A stretch of 64,000 bases of DNA from Ruminococcus sp. (GCA_022768065.1 JALELS010000019.1:37709-101708); one strand, 5' to 3'; numbered from the stretch's first letter, positions 34,241 to 43,203 are shown. Program-made: numbers and translations. The notes: generated by a model from the letters alone, not told the origin.

Positions 34241-35101
34241 ATGAAAATTGCATTGCTGCCGAATTTAACGCGCTCCCATGCGCTTTCGGTTACGGACGAT
34301 GTATGTAAATACCTTGAAAAATACAACGCCGAATACTATTTTGAAACGGAGACCGCGGAAAAAATAGGTAATAAAATCAAAGCCGTCGGTTTACCCGAAG
34401 CAGAGCTTTTGTCACTTTGCGACGTTGTTATTGCCATAGGCGGCGACGGCTCGCTTATCCACGCGGCGCGTAAAGCGGTTAAATATAAAAAGCCGATACT
34501 CGGCGTCAATGCCGGTAATCTCGCCTTTATGGCAGGTATAGAAAAAAACGAGCTGGAGCTTTTAAAGGAACTTATAGAGGGCAATTATACAATAGATAAA
34601 CGAATGATGCTCGATGTCACCGTTAAAAACGGCTCATGTGAAAAAACGCTTGATTGCTGCCTTAACGATGTAGTAATCGCAAGAGGTGAGCAGATAAAGC
34701 TCGTTAAGCTGAACGTTGAGTGTGACGGGCAAAAAATCAACGATTATTATGCGGACGGTATCATAATTTCCACACCCACAGGCTCCACGGCGTATTCGCT
34801 GTCGGCAGGCGGCCCTGTTGTAGACCCGAAAATCGAGAGTATACTTTTAACTCCTATCTGCACACACTCGCTTTTTGCAAGGTCGCTCATCTTCGGCAAT
34901 GATTCCGTGCTTTCGGTAAAAATTCCCGAAAATACGTCCGATAAAATCAGAATTTCCTGCGACGGAGACGATTCCGTAGAGCTTTGTCCCGGCGACTGTA
35001 TAAGAGTAGGCAAGTCAAAATACTACGCGGACTTTATCAGAATTAAAAACGAATCGTTTATCGACGTGCTTAACAGCAAATTGGCGCAGAGGAGGGCATA
35101 A
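34241..35101 (+). CDS. nadK: NAD kinase
   Basis: The 286-residue protein phosphorylates NAD to NADP. It shows the catalytic GGDGS (AIGGDGSLIHAARKAV), the NAGNLAFMAG variant of the usual NxGxLGF block, NDVVIARG, and YYADGIIISTPTGSTAYSLS. GGGTG precedes the ATG at 34241. Its position between tlyA and argR is common in clostridia but differs from Bacillus subtilis. Confidence 0.95.
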   Translation: MKIALLPNLTRSHALSVTDDVCKYLEKYNAEYYFETETAEKIGNKIKAVGLPEAELLSLCDVVIAIGGDGSLIHAARKAVKYKKPILGVNAGNLAFMAGIEKNELELLKELIEGNYTIDKRMMLDVTVKNGSCEKTLDCCLNDVVIARGEQIKLVKLNVECDGQKINDYYADGIIISTPTGSTAYSLSAGGPVVDPKIESILLTPICTHSLFARSLIFGNDSVLSVKIPENTSDKIRISCDGDDSVELCPGDCIRVGKSKYYADFIRIKNESFIDVLNSKLAQRRA

Positions 35102-35102
35102 G

Positions 35103-35558
35103 TTGAAAAAGAAAAGACATGAACTTATTTTAAGGCTTATAACCGAAAACGCCGTTACTACGCAGGATGAACTCTTGGAGCTTCTTAAAAAGAACGGTTA
35201 CAATGTAACTCAGGCAACCGTTTCGCGCGATATAAAGGAATTGAAACTCATAAAAACACCTGTAAAAAACGGACGTTCAAAATATTCCGTGGGGAGCAGC
35301 GGTTCCGATGACGACAACGCGAAATTTTATTCTATATTTTCGCAGTCCGTAATTTCCGTGGCTGCCGCAGGCAATATCTGCGCCATTAAGTGCTTTTCCG
35401 GCACCGCCAATGCCGCCGCGGCGGCGGTTGACGCAATGAAGCTTGAAAAAGTAGTTGCCACTTTGGCAGGCGACGACACTATTTTCGTGCTTTGTCACAG
35501 CGATTCGGAGGCGCGTGAATTTACTTTACAGATAAAAGCAATGCTGAACGGAGACTGA
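35103..35558 (+). CDS. argR: Arginine repressor
   Basis: The 151-residue protein has a winged-helix N-terminal domain (KRHELILRLITENAVTTQDE, TQATVSRDIKELKLIK) and a C-terminal arginine-binding, oligomerising domain (GTANAAAAAVDAMKLEKVVA, LAGDDTIFVLC). It starts with TTG, 6 nt after GGAGGG, one base behind nadK. It represses arginine synthesis and may regulate catabolism; no arg genes are in the window. Confidence 0.95.
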   Translation: MKKKRHELILRLITENAVTTQDELLELLKKNGYNVTQATVSRDIKELKLIKTPVKNGRSKYSVGSSGSDDDNAKFYSIFSQSVISVAAAGNICAIKCFSGTANAAAAAVDAMKLEKVVATLAGDDTIFVLCHSDSEAREFTLQIKAMLNGD

Positions 35559-35562
35559 AAAA

Positions 35563-37233
35563 ATGCTTTCAAATTTGCAGATAGAAAATATAGCCGTTAT
35601 CAAAAGCGCGTCTATTGATTTTGAAAATGGATTTAACGTAATGACAGGTGAAACCGGTGCAGGTAAATCTATCGTTATAGATTCTCTTAACGCAATTTTG
35701 GGCGAGCGTACCTCGCGTGAGCTTATACGAAGCGGGTCGGACAGCGCGTCGGTGTGCGCCGAATTTCAAAACATCGGCGACAATGTAAAAAATGCGCTTG
35801 AAAAGCTCGGCATAGAAAAAGACGATACGCTGATTGTAAGCCGCAAATTAACCCCGGACGGCAAAAACGTCTGCCGCATAAACGGTATGCCGGCGACCGT
35901 CTCCATGCTTAAAACCCTGGGCGTGCAGCTTGTAAATATCCACGGCCAGCTTGATAATCAAAGCCTTTTATCGCCTGAGACGCACTGCTCTTTTATTGAT
36001 AAGCTCGCAGGCAGCGGCAGAGAGCTTAATGCATTCAAAGAACTTTATTCGCTGTATATAAAAAAGAAAAACGAGCTGAAATCCCTCAATACAGATGTAA
36101 ATGAGAAAAACCGCAGGCTTGATATACTCAATTATCAGATTGAAGAAATACAAAAGGCGGATATAAGACCGGGGGAGAAAGATGAATTGACCGAAAAACT
36201 CGGTTTTCTCAGAAATGCCGAAAAAGTCCTCGATTTGTTGCATACGGCATATGCAGCGCTTAACGGTGACGGAGAAACGCCGGGTGCTGCCGATATTGCG
36301 GCGGACGCTGCGTCAAAATTGCTGTCGGCGGCAGGTTATTCTTCGGATTTTGCCGAGACGGCAAACGGTGTCAATGACGCCGCGATGAATCTCAGCGCAT
36401 ATACCGAGGAGCTTCGCGATAAAATATATTCGCTCGACTATGACCCTGCCGAAACCGAAAGAGCCGAAGAGCGCCTTGACGTTATTTACAGGCTTTCCCA
36501 AAAATACGGCGACAGCGAGGAAGAGATACTCGCTTATCTTGAAAATGCCGAAAAAGAGAGAGACGCTCTGTCTTTTTCGGACGAGCGAGCCGAACAGCTG
36601 CGCGCGGAAACGGAAAAAGCTTATAACGAGGCTCTCGCCGCGGCGAAAAAGCTCTCCGAAATAAGAATTGAAGCCGGCAAAAAGTTTTCCGCCGATGTCG
36701 AAAGAGAACTCGCGTTTCTCGATATGCCGTCGGTTAAGTTTATTGTGAATGATTCTGTCGGCGAGCTTTATGAAAACGGCATAGACAATATAGAATTTTT
36801 ACTCTCGGCAAATGCCGGCGAGGAGCCGAAACCGTTGTCCAAAATAGCCTCGGGCGGCGAGCTTTCAAGAATTATGCTTGCCATCAAGTGCGTATTGTCC
36901 GAGCTTGACGACATCGACACGCTCATTTTTGACGAGATTGATTCCGGCGTAAGCGGCAGAGCGGCGTTAAAGATTGCCGCGAAGATGAAAGAGCTTTCAA
37001 AAACACATCAGGTTATATGCGTAACTCACTTGGCGCAGATAGCAGCCTTTGCCGACGAGCACAAACTTATTTTAAAAGAAGAGAAGGACGGGCGCACTTA
37101 TACGTGTATAACTTCTCTCGATTATGACGGCAGAAAGTATGAGCTTGCGAGGATAATGGGCGGTCTTACCGTTACTCAAAGTATTTTAAACAGCGCAGAG
37201 GAATTACTCTCGTCTGCCGAAATTGACGATTAA
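35563..37233 (+). CDS. recN: DNA repair protein RecN
   Basis: The 556-residue SMC-like ATPase has Walker A GETGAGKSIVIDS, a central coiled coil (about 160-360), the signature ASGGELSRIMLAIK and Walker B LIFDEIDSGVSGRA with CVTHLAQIAAFAD. It gathers broken DNA ends in double-strand-break repair. It closes the long operon, as in Bacillus, where spoIVB would follow; here the tyrS T-box comes next and no terminator hairpin is evident right after the stop. Confidence 0.96.
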   Translation: MLSNLQIENIAVIKSASIDFENGFNVMTGETGAGKSIVIDSLNAILGERTSRELIRSGSDSASVCAEFQNIGDNVKNALEKLGIEKDDTLIVSRKLTPDGKNVCRINGMPATVSMLKTLGVQLVNIHGQLDNQSLLSPETHCSFIDKLAGSGRELNAFKELYSLYIKKKNELKSLNTDVNEKNRRLDILNYQIEEIQKADIRPGEKDELTEKLGFLRNAEKVLDLLHTAYAALNGDGETPGAADIAADAASKLLSAAGYSSDFAETANGVNDAAMNLSAYTEELRDKIYSLDYDPAETERAEERLDVIYRLSQKYGDSEEEILAYLENAEKERDALSFSDERAEQLRAETEKAYNEALAAAKKLSEIRIEAGKKFSADVERELAFLDMPSVKFIVNDSVGELYENGIDNIEFLLSANAGEEPKPLSKIASGGELSRIMLAIKCVLSELDDIDTLIFDEIDSGVSGRAALKIAAKMKELSKTHQVICVTHLAQIAAFADEHKLILKEEKDGRTYTCITSLDYDGRKYELARIMGGLTVTQSILNSAEELLSSAEIDD

Positions 37234-37236
37234 AGG

Positions 37237-37264
37237 TTGACAAATATTTTTTTAATGGTACAAT
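37237..37264 (+). promoter_or_regulatory. Promoter of tyrS
   Basis: TTGACA (37237-37242) and TACAAT (37259-37264) are 16 bp apart, with an extended TGG before the -10. Confidence 0.8.
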
Positions 37265-37270
37265 AAGCAC

Positions 37271-37529
37271 ATATTTCTACAGGCCGCGAAGGGTCAAAGT
37301 AAAAGAGTAAATTTTTTTAAGAGAGCCGTTGGTTGCTGCGAAACGGTAAAAAGCTCTTTGAAGTTACGTCCCGGAGCCGCATTTCCGAAACACAGTAGGT
37401 TATGCCGTTTTGCAAGCGTTAATTGCCGAAGTTTTTATAACTTCACGAGGCTTTTTCCGTGAGGAAAAGGCAAACCGAGGTGGTACCGCGATTTTTCGTC
37501 CTCTGTCTTTTGGCAGAGGGCTTTTTTTA
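37271..37529 (+). promoter_or_regulatory. T-box riboswitch controlling tyrS
   Basis: The leader has the hallmark T-box GAGGTGGTACCGCG (37477-37490), followed by a terminator stem. Upstream, stem I can be drawn with GGG/CCC at its base, AGAG/CTCT in the middle and an AGTA-containing bulge. A TAC triplet (37365-37367), followed by a purine, sits at the specifier position and fits tRNA-Tyr. Uncharged tRNA-Tyr would pair with TAC and the UGGN of the T-box and favour the antiterminator, raising tyrS expression. Confidence 0.93.
37500..37528 (+). terminator. T-box terminator stem
   Basis: CCTCTG (37500-37505) and CAGAGG (37514-37519) form the stem, followed by a run of seven T. It is the regulated terminator of the tyrS T-box. 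Confidence 0.9.
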
Positions 37530-37556
37530 TGCCGATAATTTAAAAGGAGAATTGAA

Positions 37557-38783
37557 ATGGAAATTTACGAAGAATTAAAAGCCAGAGGCTTAATTGCCCA
37601 AGTAACAAACGAAGAGGAGATACGCGAGCTTGTAAACGCCGGTAAAGCAACCTTCTATATAGGATTTGACCCGACGGCGGACTCGCTTCATGTAGGACAC
37701 TTTATGGCGCTCTGCCTTATGAAACGTCTTCAGATGGCGGGAAATAAGCCGGTCGTTTTGATAGGCGGCGGCACCGGTTATGTCGGCGACCCGTCCGGCA
37801 GAACCGATATGCGTTCCATGATGACTCCCGAAACCATACAGCATAACTGCGATTGCTTTAAAAAGCAGATGGAGCGCTTTATTGAATTCGGACCCGATAA
37901 GGCAATAATGGTAAATAACGCTGATTGGCTCTTAAAGCTCAACTATATCGACCTTTTACGCGACGTCGGCGCTTGTTTCTCGGTCAATAATATGCTTAGA
38001 GCTGAGTGCTATAAGCAGAGAATGGAAAAGGGTCTTTCCTTCCTTGAGTTTAACTATATGATAATGCAGTCCTACGACTTCTATCATCTGTTTAAGCATT
38101 ACGGCTGCAATATGCAGTTCGGCGGCGATGATCAGTGGAGCAATATGCTCGGCGGAACCGAGCTTATAAGGAAGAAGCTCGGTAAAGACGCTTATGCCAT
38201 GACGATAACGCTTCTTCTGAATTCAGAGGGCAAAAAGATGGGCAAAACTCAGTCGGGCGCGGTTTGGCTCGACCCCAACAAAACTTCGCCCTTTGAGTTC
38301 TATCAGTATTGGAGAAACGTAGCCGACGCAGATGTTCTCAAATGCATCAGAATGTTGACTTTCCTGCCTCTCGAAGAAATTGACAAGATGGATAAGTGGG
38401 AGGGCAGCCAGCTTAATACCGCCAAAGAAATACTCGCCTTTGAGCTTACAAAGCTTGTTCACGGCGAAGAAGAGGCAAATAAAGCTCAGCAGACCGCAAG
38501 AGCATTGTTTTCCGGAAGCGGAAACCTTGATAATATGCCTTCTTACACTCTTTCAAAAGATGATCTTACCGACGGAAAAATAGCCGTAAACGACATTCTT
38601 TTTAAATCCGGTATGACCAAATCAAAGGGCGAGGGCAGACGCCTTATCGAGCAGGGCGGAGTTTCCGTAAACGACAAAAAAGTAACCTCTGTCGTTGAAA
38701 CCGTCAGCGCCGATGATTTTTCGGACGGCAGCATAATAGTAAAAAAGGGCAAAAAGGTATTTTATAAAATTATTTTGAAATAA
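37557..38783 (+). CDS. tyrS: Tyrosine--tRNA ligase
   Basis: The 408-residue class I synthetase has DPTADSLHVGHFMAL (HIGH equivalent), GGDDQWSNMLGG and the KMGKTQSG loop (KMSKS equivalent), then a C-terminal S4 domain (KSKGEGRRLIEQGGVSVNDK). It charges tRNA-Tyr. AAGGAG precedes the ATG, and expression is set by the T-box just upstream. Confidence 0.97.
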   Translation: MEIYEELKARGLIAQVTNEEEIRELVNAGKATFYIGFDPTADSLHVGHFMALCLMKRLQMAGNKPVVLIGGGTGYVGDPSGRTDMRSMMTPETIQHNCDCFKKQMERFIEFGPDKAIMVNNADWLLKLNYIDLLRDVGACFSVNNMLRAECYKQRMEKGLSFLEFNYMIMQSYDFYHLFKHYGCNMQFGGDDQWSNMLGGTELIRKKLGKDAYAMTITLLLNSEGKKMGKTQSGAVWLDPNKTSPFEFYQYWRNVADADVLKCIRMLTFLPLEEIDKMDKWEGSQLNTAKEILAFELTKLVHGEEEANKAQQTARALFSGSGNLDNMPSYTLSKDDLTDGKIAVNDILFKSGMTKSKGEGRRLIEQGGVSVNDKKVTSVVETVSADDFSDGSIIVKKGKKVFYKIILK

Positions 38784-38825
38784 CCGCTTGTTATCCTTTT
38801 TCGATGCAATACCGTTTGGCAGTAA

Positions 38826-38875
38826 AAAGCGCCTTGCAATTCAGCCGAGAGCCGAATTGCAAGGCGCTTTTATGT
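38826..38875. terminator. Bidirectional terminator between tyrS and the MFS gene
   Basis: A perfect 17-bp stem (38826-38842 with 38854-38870) encloses an 11-nt loop; T-runs lie on both sides, serving both convergent genes. Confidence 0.9.
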
Positions 38876-38893
38876 ATCTGTGCAAATTTAAAT

Positions 38894-40309
38894 TTATTCT
38901 TTAATATCGGTATTTTTGTTAATGCCCTTTTTGCGGAGTATAATGCACGGTATTAAAACAAGTACCGCAACTATTGCAGCCGCCAGGAACATCTGCGCGC
39001 ACGGCTCGTAGTTCGACAAACCGTCGTCGCCGACGTATGTTCCGCTGGCATTCGCCTTACAAACCCAGTCTCCCACGGACGGACCCACAATCATCGGGAT
39101 AAGCACAAAGAATATCATTCTTATTCCCTGGAAAAGTCCGGTTTTATCTTCGGGCGTATAGTCGCGTACCGTTGAGTTAAGCATTATGCCGAGCAGGCCG
39201 TATCCGGCAAAGAGCGGAATTGCGGCAAGTGCAAATTTGCCTGCGGTGTGCATAAACGAAGCGGCGAAAAGACCGACTACAAACAGCGCTATCGCAACAA
39301 ATAAGAGAACGTTTTTGCCGATTTTATCAATGAGTTTGCCGACAAGAACTATTACGGCAACAAGTGCGATTATAACAAACGGCGCGGCAATGAGTACGGG
39401 CTTTGTTATGTATCCGAGCAAGTCCTCAATGTTAAATCCGAGGCTGTGCTGGAGATATATCAAAAGATAGGGGAAGAATACCTGAACCGCCGTCTGGAAA
39501 AGGCATATAGCCGCGAATGCAAGATAGAGCTTGCTGTTCTCTTTAACTACCGACGGCTTGAAGCCGTAAACCAAGTCTTTCCAGTAGTTACCGTTTTTCT
39601 CGTGTATTCCGTTTCTGGAGTCTTTAAGCGTAAACAGACCGAGAATACCGCAGACTATGACAAATCCGCCTATGGCAAAGAAGAATACGGGATATCCGCC
39701 GATTGCGTCTATCATACCGCCGAAAGCGATTACAACTACCATCGCAACAACAGGCAGTATAGCGAGTACGCTCTCCGCCGTGGCTCTGTTTTTCGGCGTC
39801 GTAACGTCCGTTATCCACGCGTTAAACGCCGAGTCGTTACTCGTTGAGCCGAAAAACGTCATAACGCAGTCCATAACGATTACGGTAACGGCGGTAGCGG
39901 TAATGACCTTGTAAGAATCCGAGATACCGAACAGATTTCCTATGTTGTCTTTTGTTATAAATCCGAATGCTCCGGTTGTAATACCCCAGATTATGTATCC
40001 GAGAGAAATAAATATTTTTCTCTTGTTCACCCTGTCCGACAAATTACCCATTATAAATGTGGTAATAACCGCCGTTGCGGCGCTGAAAGCTACCATAAGC
40101 TTTATTGCCGTCATTGACGAAAGCGAACCGGTTACCTTGCCGCCCTCGTAAACCGTGTTGTAAAGGAACGTGTTGAAATACATATTTTCAAGCGTCCATG
40201 CCATTTGACCGGTAAATCCGAAAAGGCAAATGTTAAACCAAATTCTTCCGGATAATTTGCTGTCGGCCGCGCTCTTTTTCTCAAGTGGGCTTTTTGTTTT
40301 AGTTTCCAT
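38894..40309 (-). CDS. MFS-type transporter (GPH/sugar-like)
   Basis: The 471-residue protein has about eleven to twelve membrane segments and the motif-A-like loop GNLSDRVNKRKIFISLGY after segment 2, with a second copy (VGKLIDKIGKNVLLFV) in the C-terminal half. The N-terminus (WFNICLFGFTGQMAWTLENM) resembles glycoside-pentoside-hexuronide-like MFS proteins. The substrate is unknown; a sugar is likely. The frame runs on to an ATG at 40354, only 12 nt from the predicted transcript start, so the ATG at 40309 with GAGGG upstream is chosen. It is a single-gene unit. Confidence 0.85.
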   Translation of the reverse strand: METKTKSPLEKKSAADSKLSGRIWFNICLFGFTGQMAWTLENMYFNTFLYNTVYEGGKVTGSLSSMTAIKLMVAFSAATAVITTFIMGNLSDRVNKRKIFISLGYIIWGITTGAFGFITKDNIGNLFGISDSYKVITATAVTVIVMDCVMTFFGSTSNDSAFNAWITDVTTPKNRATAESVLAILPVVAMVVVIAFGGMIDAIGGYPVFFFAIGGFVIVCGILGLFTLKDSRNGIHEKNGNYWKDLVYGFKPSVVKENSKLYLAFAAICLFQTAVQVFFPYLLIYLQHSLGFNIEDLLGYITKPVLIAAPFVIIALVAVIVLVGKLIDKIGKNVLLFVAIALFVVGLFAASFMHTAGKFALAAIPLFAGYGLLGIMLNSTVRDYTPEDKTGLFQGIRMIFFVLIPMIVGPSVGDWVCKANASGTYVGDDGLSNYEPCAQMFLAAAIVAVLVLIPCIILRKKGINKNTDIKE

Positions 40310-40372
40310 TGACTCCCTCTTTTCAGCATATGAAACCGTTTGTGCCAATTTCATATAAATTTGAATTTATCT

Positions 40373-40401
40373 ATTATAAATGTGTGCAAAAAGTATGTCA
40401 A
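40373..40401 (-). promoter_or_regulatory. Consensus SigA promoter of the MFS gene
   Basis: On the minus strand TTGACA (40396-40401) and TATAAT (40373-40378) are exactly 17 bp apart. Confidence 0.88.
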
Positions 40402-40502
40402 GAAATTTATTGATTAATAGCCGAAAACAGATTTTTATTTGTCGAGCGGCGCGGTATAATCGTGAACAATTTTTAAATTTGCTAAAAATTTTTCTTTTTG
40501 TC

Positions 40503-40531
40503 TTGTAACTTTTTAAAAAATAGTATAAAAT
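40503..40531 (+). promoter_or_regulatory. Probable promoter of the parvulin-type foldase gene
   Basis: TTGTAA (40503-40508) and TAAAAT (40526-40531) are 17 bp apart, about 55 bp before the chosen ATG. A TATAAT at about 40457 is another candidate. Confidence 0.55.
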
Positions 40532-40586
40532 GTATCTGTTTATCAGTATTTCACTGAAGAATCATTTTGTAAAGGATGAAAACTTG

Positions 40587-42326
40587 ATGGAAAACAAGCA
40601 ACGTGAAAAAAGCGCTGCCGAGGCTTACAGAGAAGAACGTAAGCAGCGTATGGCCAAAGCTGCCAAAAAGCAGTCTAAAAAGAACCCGAACGCGGCAAAG
40701 GCGGGCAGGATAATAGGCAAGGTTATAGCTATTGTTCTCGCTGTGGCTATTTGTCTTGCGGCCGTAGGCGGTATACTCAATTTCTTCGGTGTTCCGCAAA
40801 AGGTTCTCAAAGCCGCTAAATTCGGTTCCGAAAAGGACACTGTGGCAACGTATAACTATTATTATATGACGCTCTATAATTACTATTATAATATGTCTAA
40901 TCAGTATGATACATATTACGGTTCCGGCATGGGCAAGATGTATACCGGCTACGACACTTCAAAAACTCCTATGGATCAGGATTACACCGGTGATACTTCA
41001 AGCCTCAATACTGACGAGGAAATCAAAACATGGGCTGATTTCCTTAAGGTTTCTGCGCTGAACTATATGCAGTCTTATACAGCATATGCGGATTTGGCAA
41101 GAAAGAACGGCCTTACTCTCAACGATGACGAAAAAGCCGAGATTGACGACAGAATCGCAAGCATCAAAACAAATGCGGAGAGCAGCGATTTTTCACTTGA
41201 CCGCTATATTCAGAAAATATACGGCAAGGGCGTAACCGAAAAGGTTCTCAGAGCCGCTCTCGAAGACAGCACCCTTGCTTCAAAATACGCACAGCAGAAG
41301 CAGACGGAAATATCCGATGCGATAACGGATGATGAGATTATGGCTGAGTATCAGGCAAATCCCAACAATTACACCACTCTATCCGTGTCTGCGTTTAAGG
41401 TAACCGCAAACGCCGATGTTCAGAGCGATGCTTCCGACGAAGAAAAGGCAGCGGCAAATACGGCTGCTATGAGCGAGGCAAAGACTGCCGCGGATAAATA
41501 TGCGGCAAATGTCAAGAGCGCCGACGACCTTCTCAAGCAGGCTCAGAGCTACAATTCTTCACTCACTTCATCCTCGGTTGCTTTGTCCGATACAACATAT
41601 TCTTCAATCAGCAGTTCGTTCGGTTCGGCAGCGGCCGATTGGGCGGTTTCCTCCGACAGAAAGGTCGGCGAAGTAGGTGTTATCGAGGCAGACGACGGCT
41701 ATGTTGTAATGTATATTACGGCTACGGCTCACCTTGACGATACAAAGGCTGTAAACGTACGTCACATTCTTTTCCAGTTTAAATCTACCGACAGCAGCGG
41801 AAGCACCGCAAATCTCACCGACGAGCAAAAGTCGGAGTATTACAGCAAGGCTAAGGCGGTTTACGACCAGTATCTTGAAAATCCCACAGAGGATAACTTC
41901 GCAACTCTTGCAAACAACAACAGCGATGATACGGGTTCAAATACCAACGGCGGTCTTTATGAAGACGTAAAGCCCGGTCAGATGGTTACTCAGTTTAATG
42001 ACTGGTGCTTTGACCCCTCAAGAAAACCCGGTGATACCGGCATAATCGAAACAACCTACGGCTATCATATTATGTATTTTGTAGGCACAGCCGATGAAAC
42101 CGTATGGAAAGCAAATATCAGAAGCTCTCTTGCAAGCACCAAGTTTGAGGAATTTGATAAAGAACTCATTTCCGATACGGGCGACTACGCTAAAAAAGTC
42201 AACAAATCCGTAGTTAAATGGGCTGCGAAGAAGCAGGAAAAGCTTATCAAAAATTATACCGTTAATTCAAAGTATAACAGCAGATCCACATCTACAACAA
42301 GCTCAAACGCAAGCACTCTCTATTAA
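40587..42326 (+). CDS. Membrane-anchored peptidyl-prolyl isomerase (PrsA/SurA-like parvulin)
   Basis: The 579-residue protein has a Lys/Arg-rich cytoplasmic N-terminus, one membrane helix (about 42-62, VIAIVLAVAICLAAVGGIL), a long helical chaperone region with a Tyr-rich stretch (NYYYMTLYNYYYN), and a parvulin domain (VNVRHILFQF ... FATLANNNSDDTGSNTNGG ... TTYGYHIMYF). It should help fold secreted proteins outside the membrane. Unlike PrsA it has no lipobox. AAGGATG precedes the ATG at 40587. The tail ends with a Ser/Thr-rich stretch. It is a single gene with its own terminator. Confidence 0.88.
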   Translation: MENKQREKSAAEAYREERKQRMAKAAKKQSKKNPNAAKAGRIIGKVIAIVLAVAICLAAVGGILNFFGVPQKVLKAAKFGSEKDTVATYNYYYMTLYNYYYNMSNQYDTYYGSGMGKMYTGYDTSKTPMDQDYTGDTSSLNTDEEIKTWADFLKVSALNYMQSYTAYADLARKNGLTLNDDEKAEIDDRIASIKTNAESSDFSLDRYIQKIYGKGVTEKVLRAALEDSTLASKYAQQKQTEISDAITDDEIMAEYQANPNNYTTLSVSAFKVTANADVQSDASDEEKAAANTAAMSEAKTAADKYAANVKSADDLLKQAQSYNSSLTSSSVALSDTTYSSISSSFGSAAADWAVSSDRKVGEVGVIEADDGYVVMYITATAHLDDTKAVNVRHILFQFKSTDSSGSTANLTDEQKSEYYSKAKAVYDQYLENPTEDNFATLANNNSDDTGSNTNGGLYEDVKPGQMVTQFNDWCFDPSRKPGDTGIIETTYGYHIMYFVGTADETVWKANIRSSLASTKFEEFDKELISDTGDYAKKVNKSVVKWAAKKQEKLIKNYTVNSKYNSRSTSTTSSNASTLY

Positions 42327-42385
42327 GAGTGAACCGTTTTGCACGATTTATCGTGTCGGTTGAGCGTAATTAAAAATGTTTTTTC

Positions 42386-42414
42386 GGCAGTCCGCTTTTG
42401 CGGGCTGCCTTTTT
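42386..42414 (+). terminator. Terminator of the parvulin gene
   Basis: A 10-bp stem with one G-T pair (GGCAGTCCGC / GCGGGCTGCC, TTTT loop) is followed by TTTTT. Confidence 0.9.
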
Positions 42415-42451
42415 ATGTTTTACAAAAACGCAAATTTTTTTAAAAAACATA

Positions 42452-42482
42452 TTGACTTAGAGCGTACTCCAAGTTGTAAACT
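42452..42482 (+). promoter_or_regulatory. MerR-type promoter with 19-bp spacer and operator palindrome
   Basis: TTGACT (42452-42457) and TAAACT (42477-42482) are separated by 19 bp instead of 17, and the spacer contains the dyad CTTAGAGCGTACTCCAAG (42456-42473). Long spacers with a central dyad of this form are typical of promoters activated by DNA untwisting by MerR-family regulators. It faces the broken cupin gene. No MerR gene is in the window. Confidence 0.75.
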
Positions 42483-42532
42483 TAAACAAGTAAGAGAATT
42501 CTTGACTTAAATTTAATTTTAGGAGAATTATT

Positions 42533-42969
42533 ATGAAAGTTACTGATGCAAAAGATTTTGAAAAAGAAAACGTATTCGGTACAGGAGAGCCGAATACCGC
42601 TTACGCAAAGTTCTTTGTCGGAAATTCCTTTTTAAATCCGCTCACTCTCCCGACAGCGGACTTTTTGCCGCAAATGTCACTTTTGAACCCGGATGCCGCA
42701 ATAACTGGCATATCCATCACGCTGCAAAAGGCGGCGGACAGCTTTTGATTTGCACGGCAGGCGAGGGCTGGTATGTGCAAGAGGGCAAAGAGCCGGTCAG
42801 CCTGAAACCCGGTTCGGTAATAATGATTCCGCCGGAGGTTAAGCATTGGCACGGAGCCAAAAAGGACAGTTGGTTCAGCCATATAGCCATTGAGGTTCCC
42901 GGCGAAAACTGCAAAAACGAATGGTGCGAAGCGGTTTCGGATGAAGAGTACAATAAGCTCGGCGACTGA
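42533..42969 (+). pseudogene. Cupin-domain protein interrupted by a -1 frameshift
   Basis: Two frames together encode one small cupin. The first (from ATG 42533, AGGAG upstream) gives MKVTDAKDFEKENVFGTGEP and FFVGNSFLNPLT; after about 42640-42649 the sense continues in another frame (SPDSGLFAANVTFEPGCRNN, WHIHHAAKGGGQLLICTAGEGW, then MIPPEVKHWHGAKKD). The metal-binding His residues lie in WHIHH and KHWHG. A loss of one base in a CTC/CCC-rich stretch explains the break. Such cupins are often neighbours of MerR regulators in clostridia. It may be decayed or an assembly error; if intact, it may be an isomerase, decarboxylase or stress-related enzyme. Confidence 0.85.
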
Positions 42970-42985
42970 AAAGAAATATTCGCTT

Positions 42986-43016
42986 GCGGAATGGGCAACA
43001 CCCATTCCGCTTTTTT
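42986..43016 (+). terminator. Terminator of the cupin gene
   Basis: A perfect 10-bp stem (GCGGAATGGG / CCCATTCCGC, loop CAACA) is followed by TTTTTT. Confidence 0.92.
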
Positions 43017-43075
43017 GTGCGCAAATAAACTTTTACATGCAAAATGTCCATTTTTGTAAGGAGAGTTAATTCCTA

Positions 43076-43104
43076 TTGACAAAGTGGGAGTTGAGAAGTA
43101 TAAT
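43076..43104 (+). promoter_or_regulatory. Consensus SigA promoter of the suf operon
   Basis: TTGACA (43076-43081) and TATAAT (43099-43104) are 17 bp apart. A leader of about 90 nt follows and holds a 7-bp stem (GTTTCAC / GTGAAAC) close to the regulator's ribosome site. An autoregulatory Rrf2 site probably overlaps the promoter, but I cannot define it. Confidence 0.88.
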
Positions 43105-43203
43105 TGCTAGTGGAAAGATAGGAGATTAAAACAATTTGTTATCTTTTTGTGCTGTAATCGGCAGTTTCACTGTTGTGAAACCGCACGGAAAGGAGTGCTT
43201 TTT

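Noticed and set aside
40310..40354. N-terminal extension (15 codons) of the MFS transporter
   Set aside because: Its ATG would be only about 12 nt from the predicted transcript start with no ribosome site; GAGGG precedes the inner ATG.
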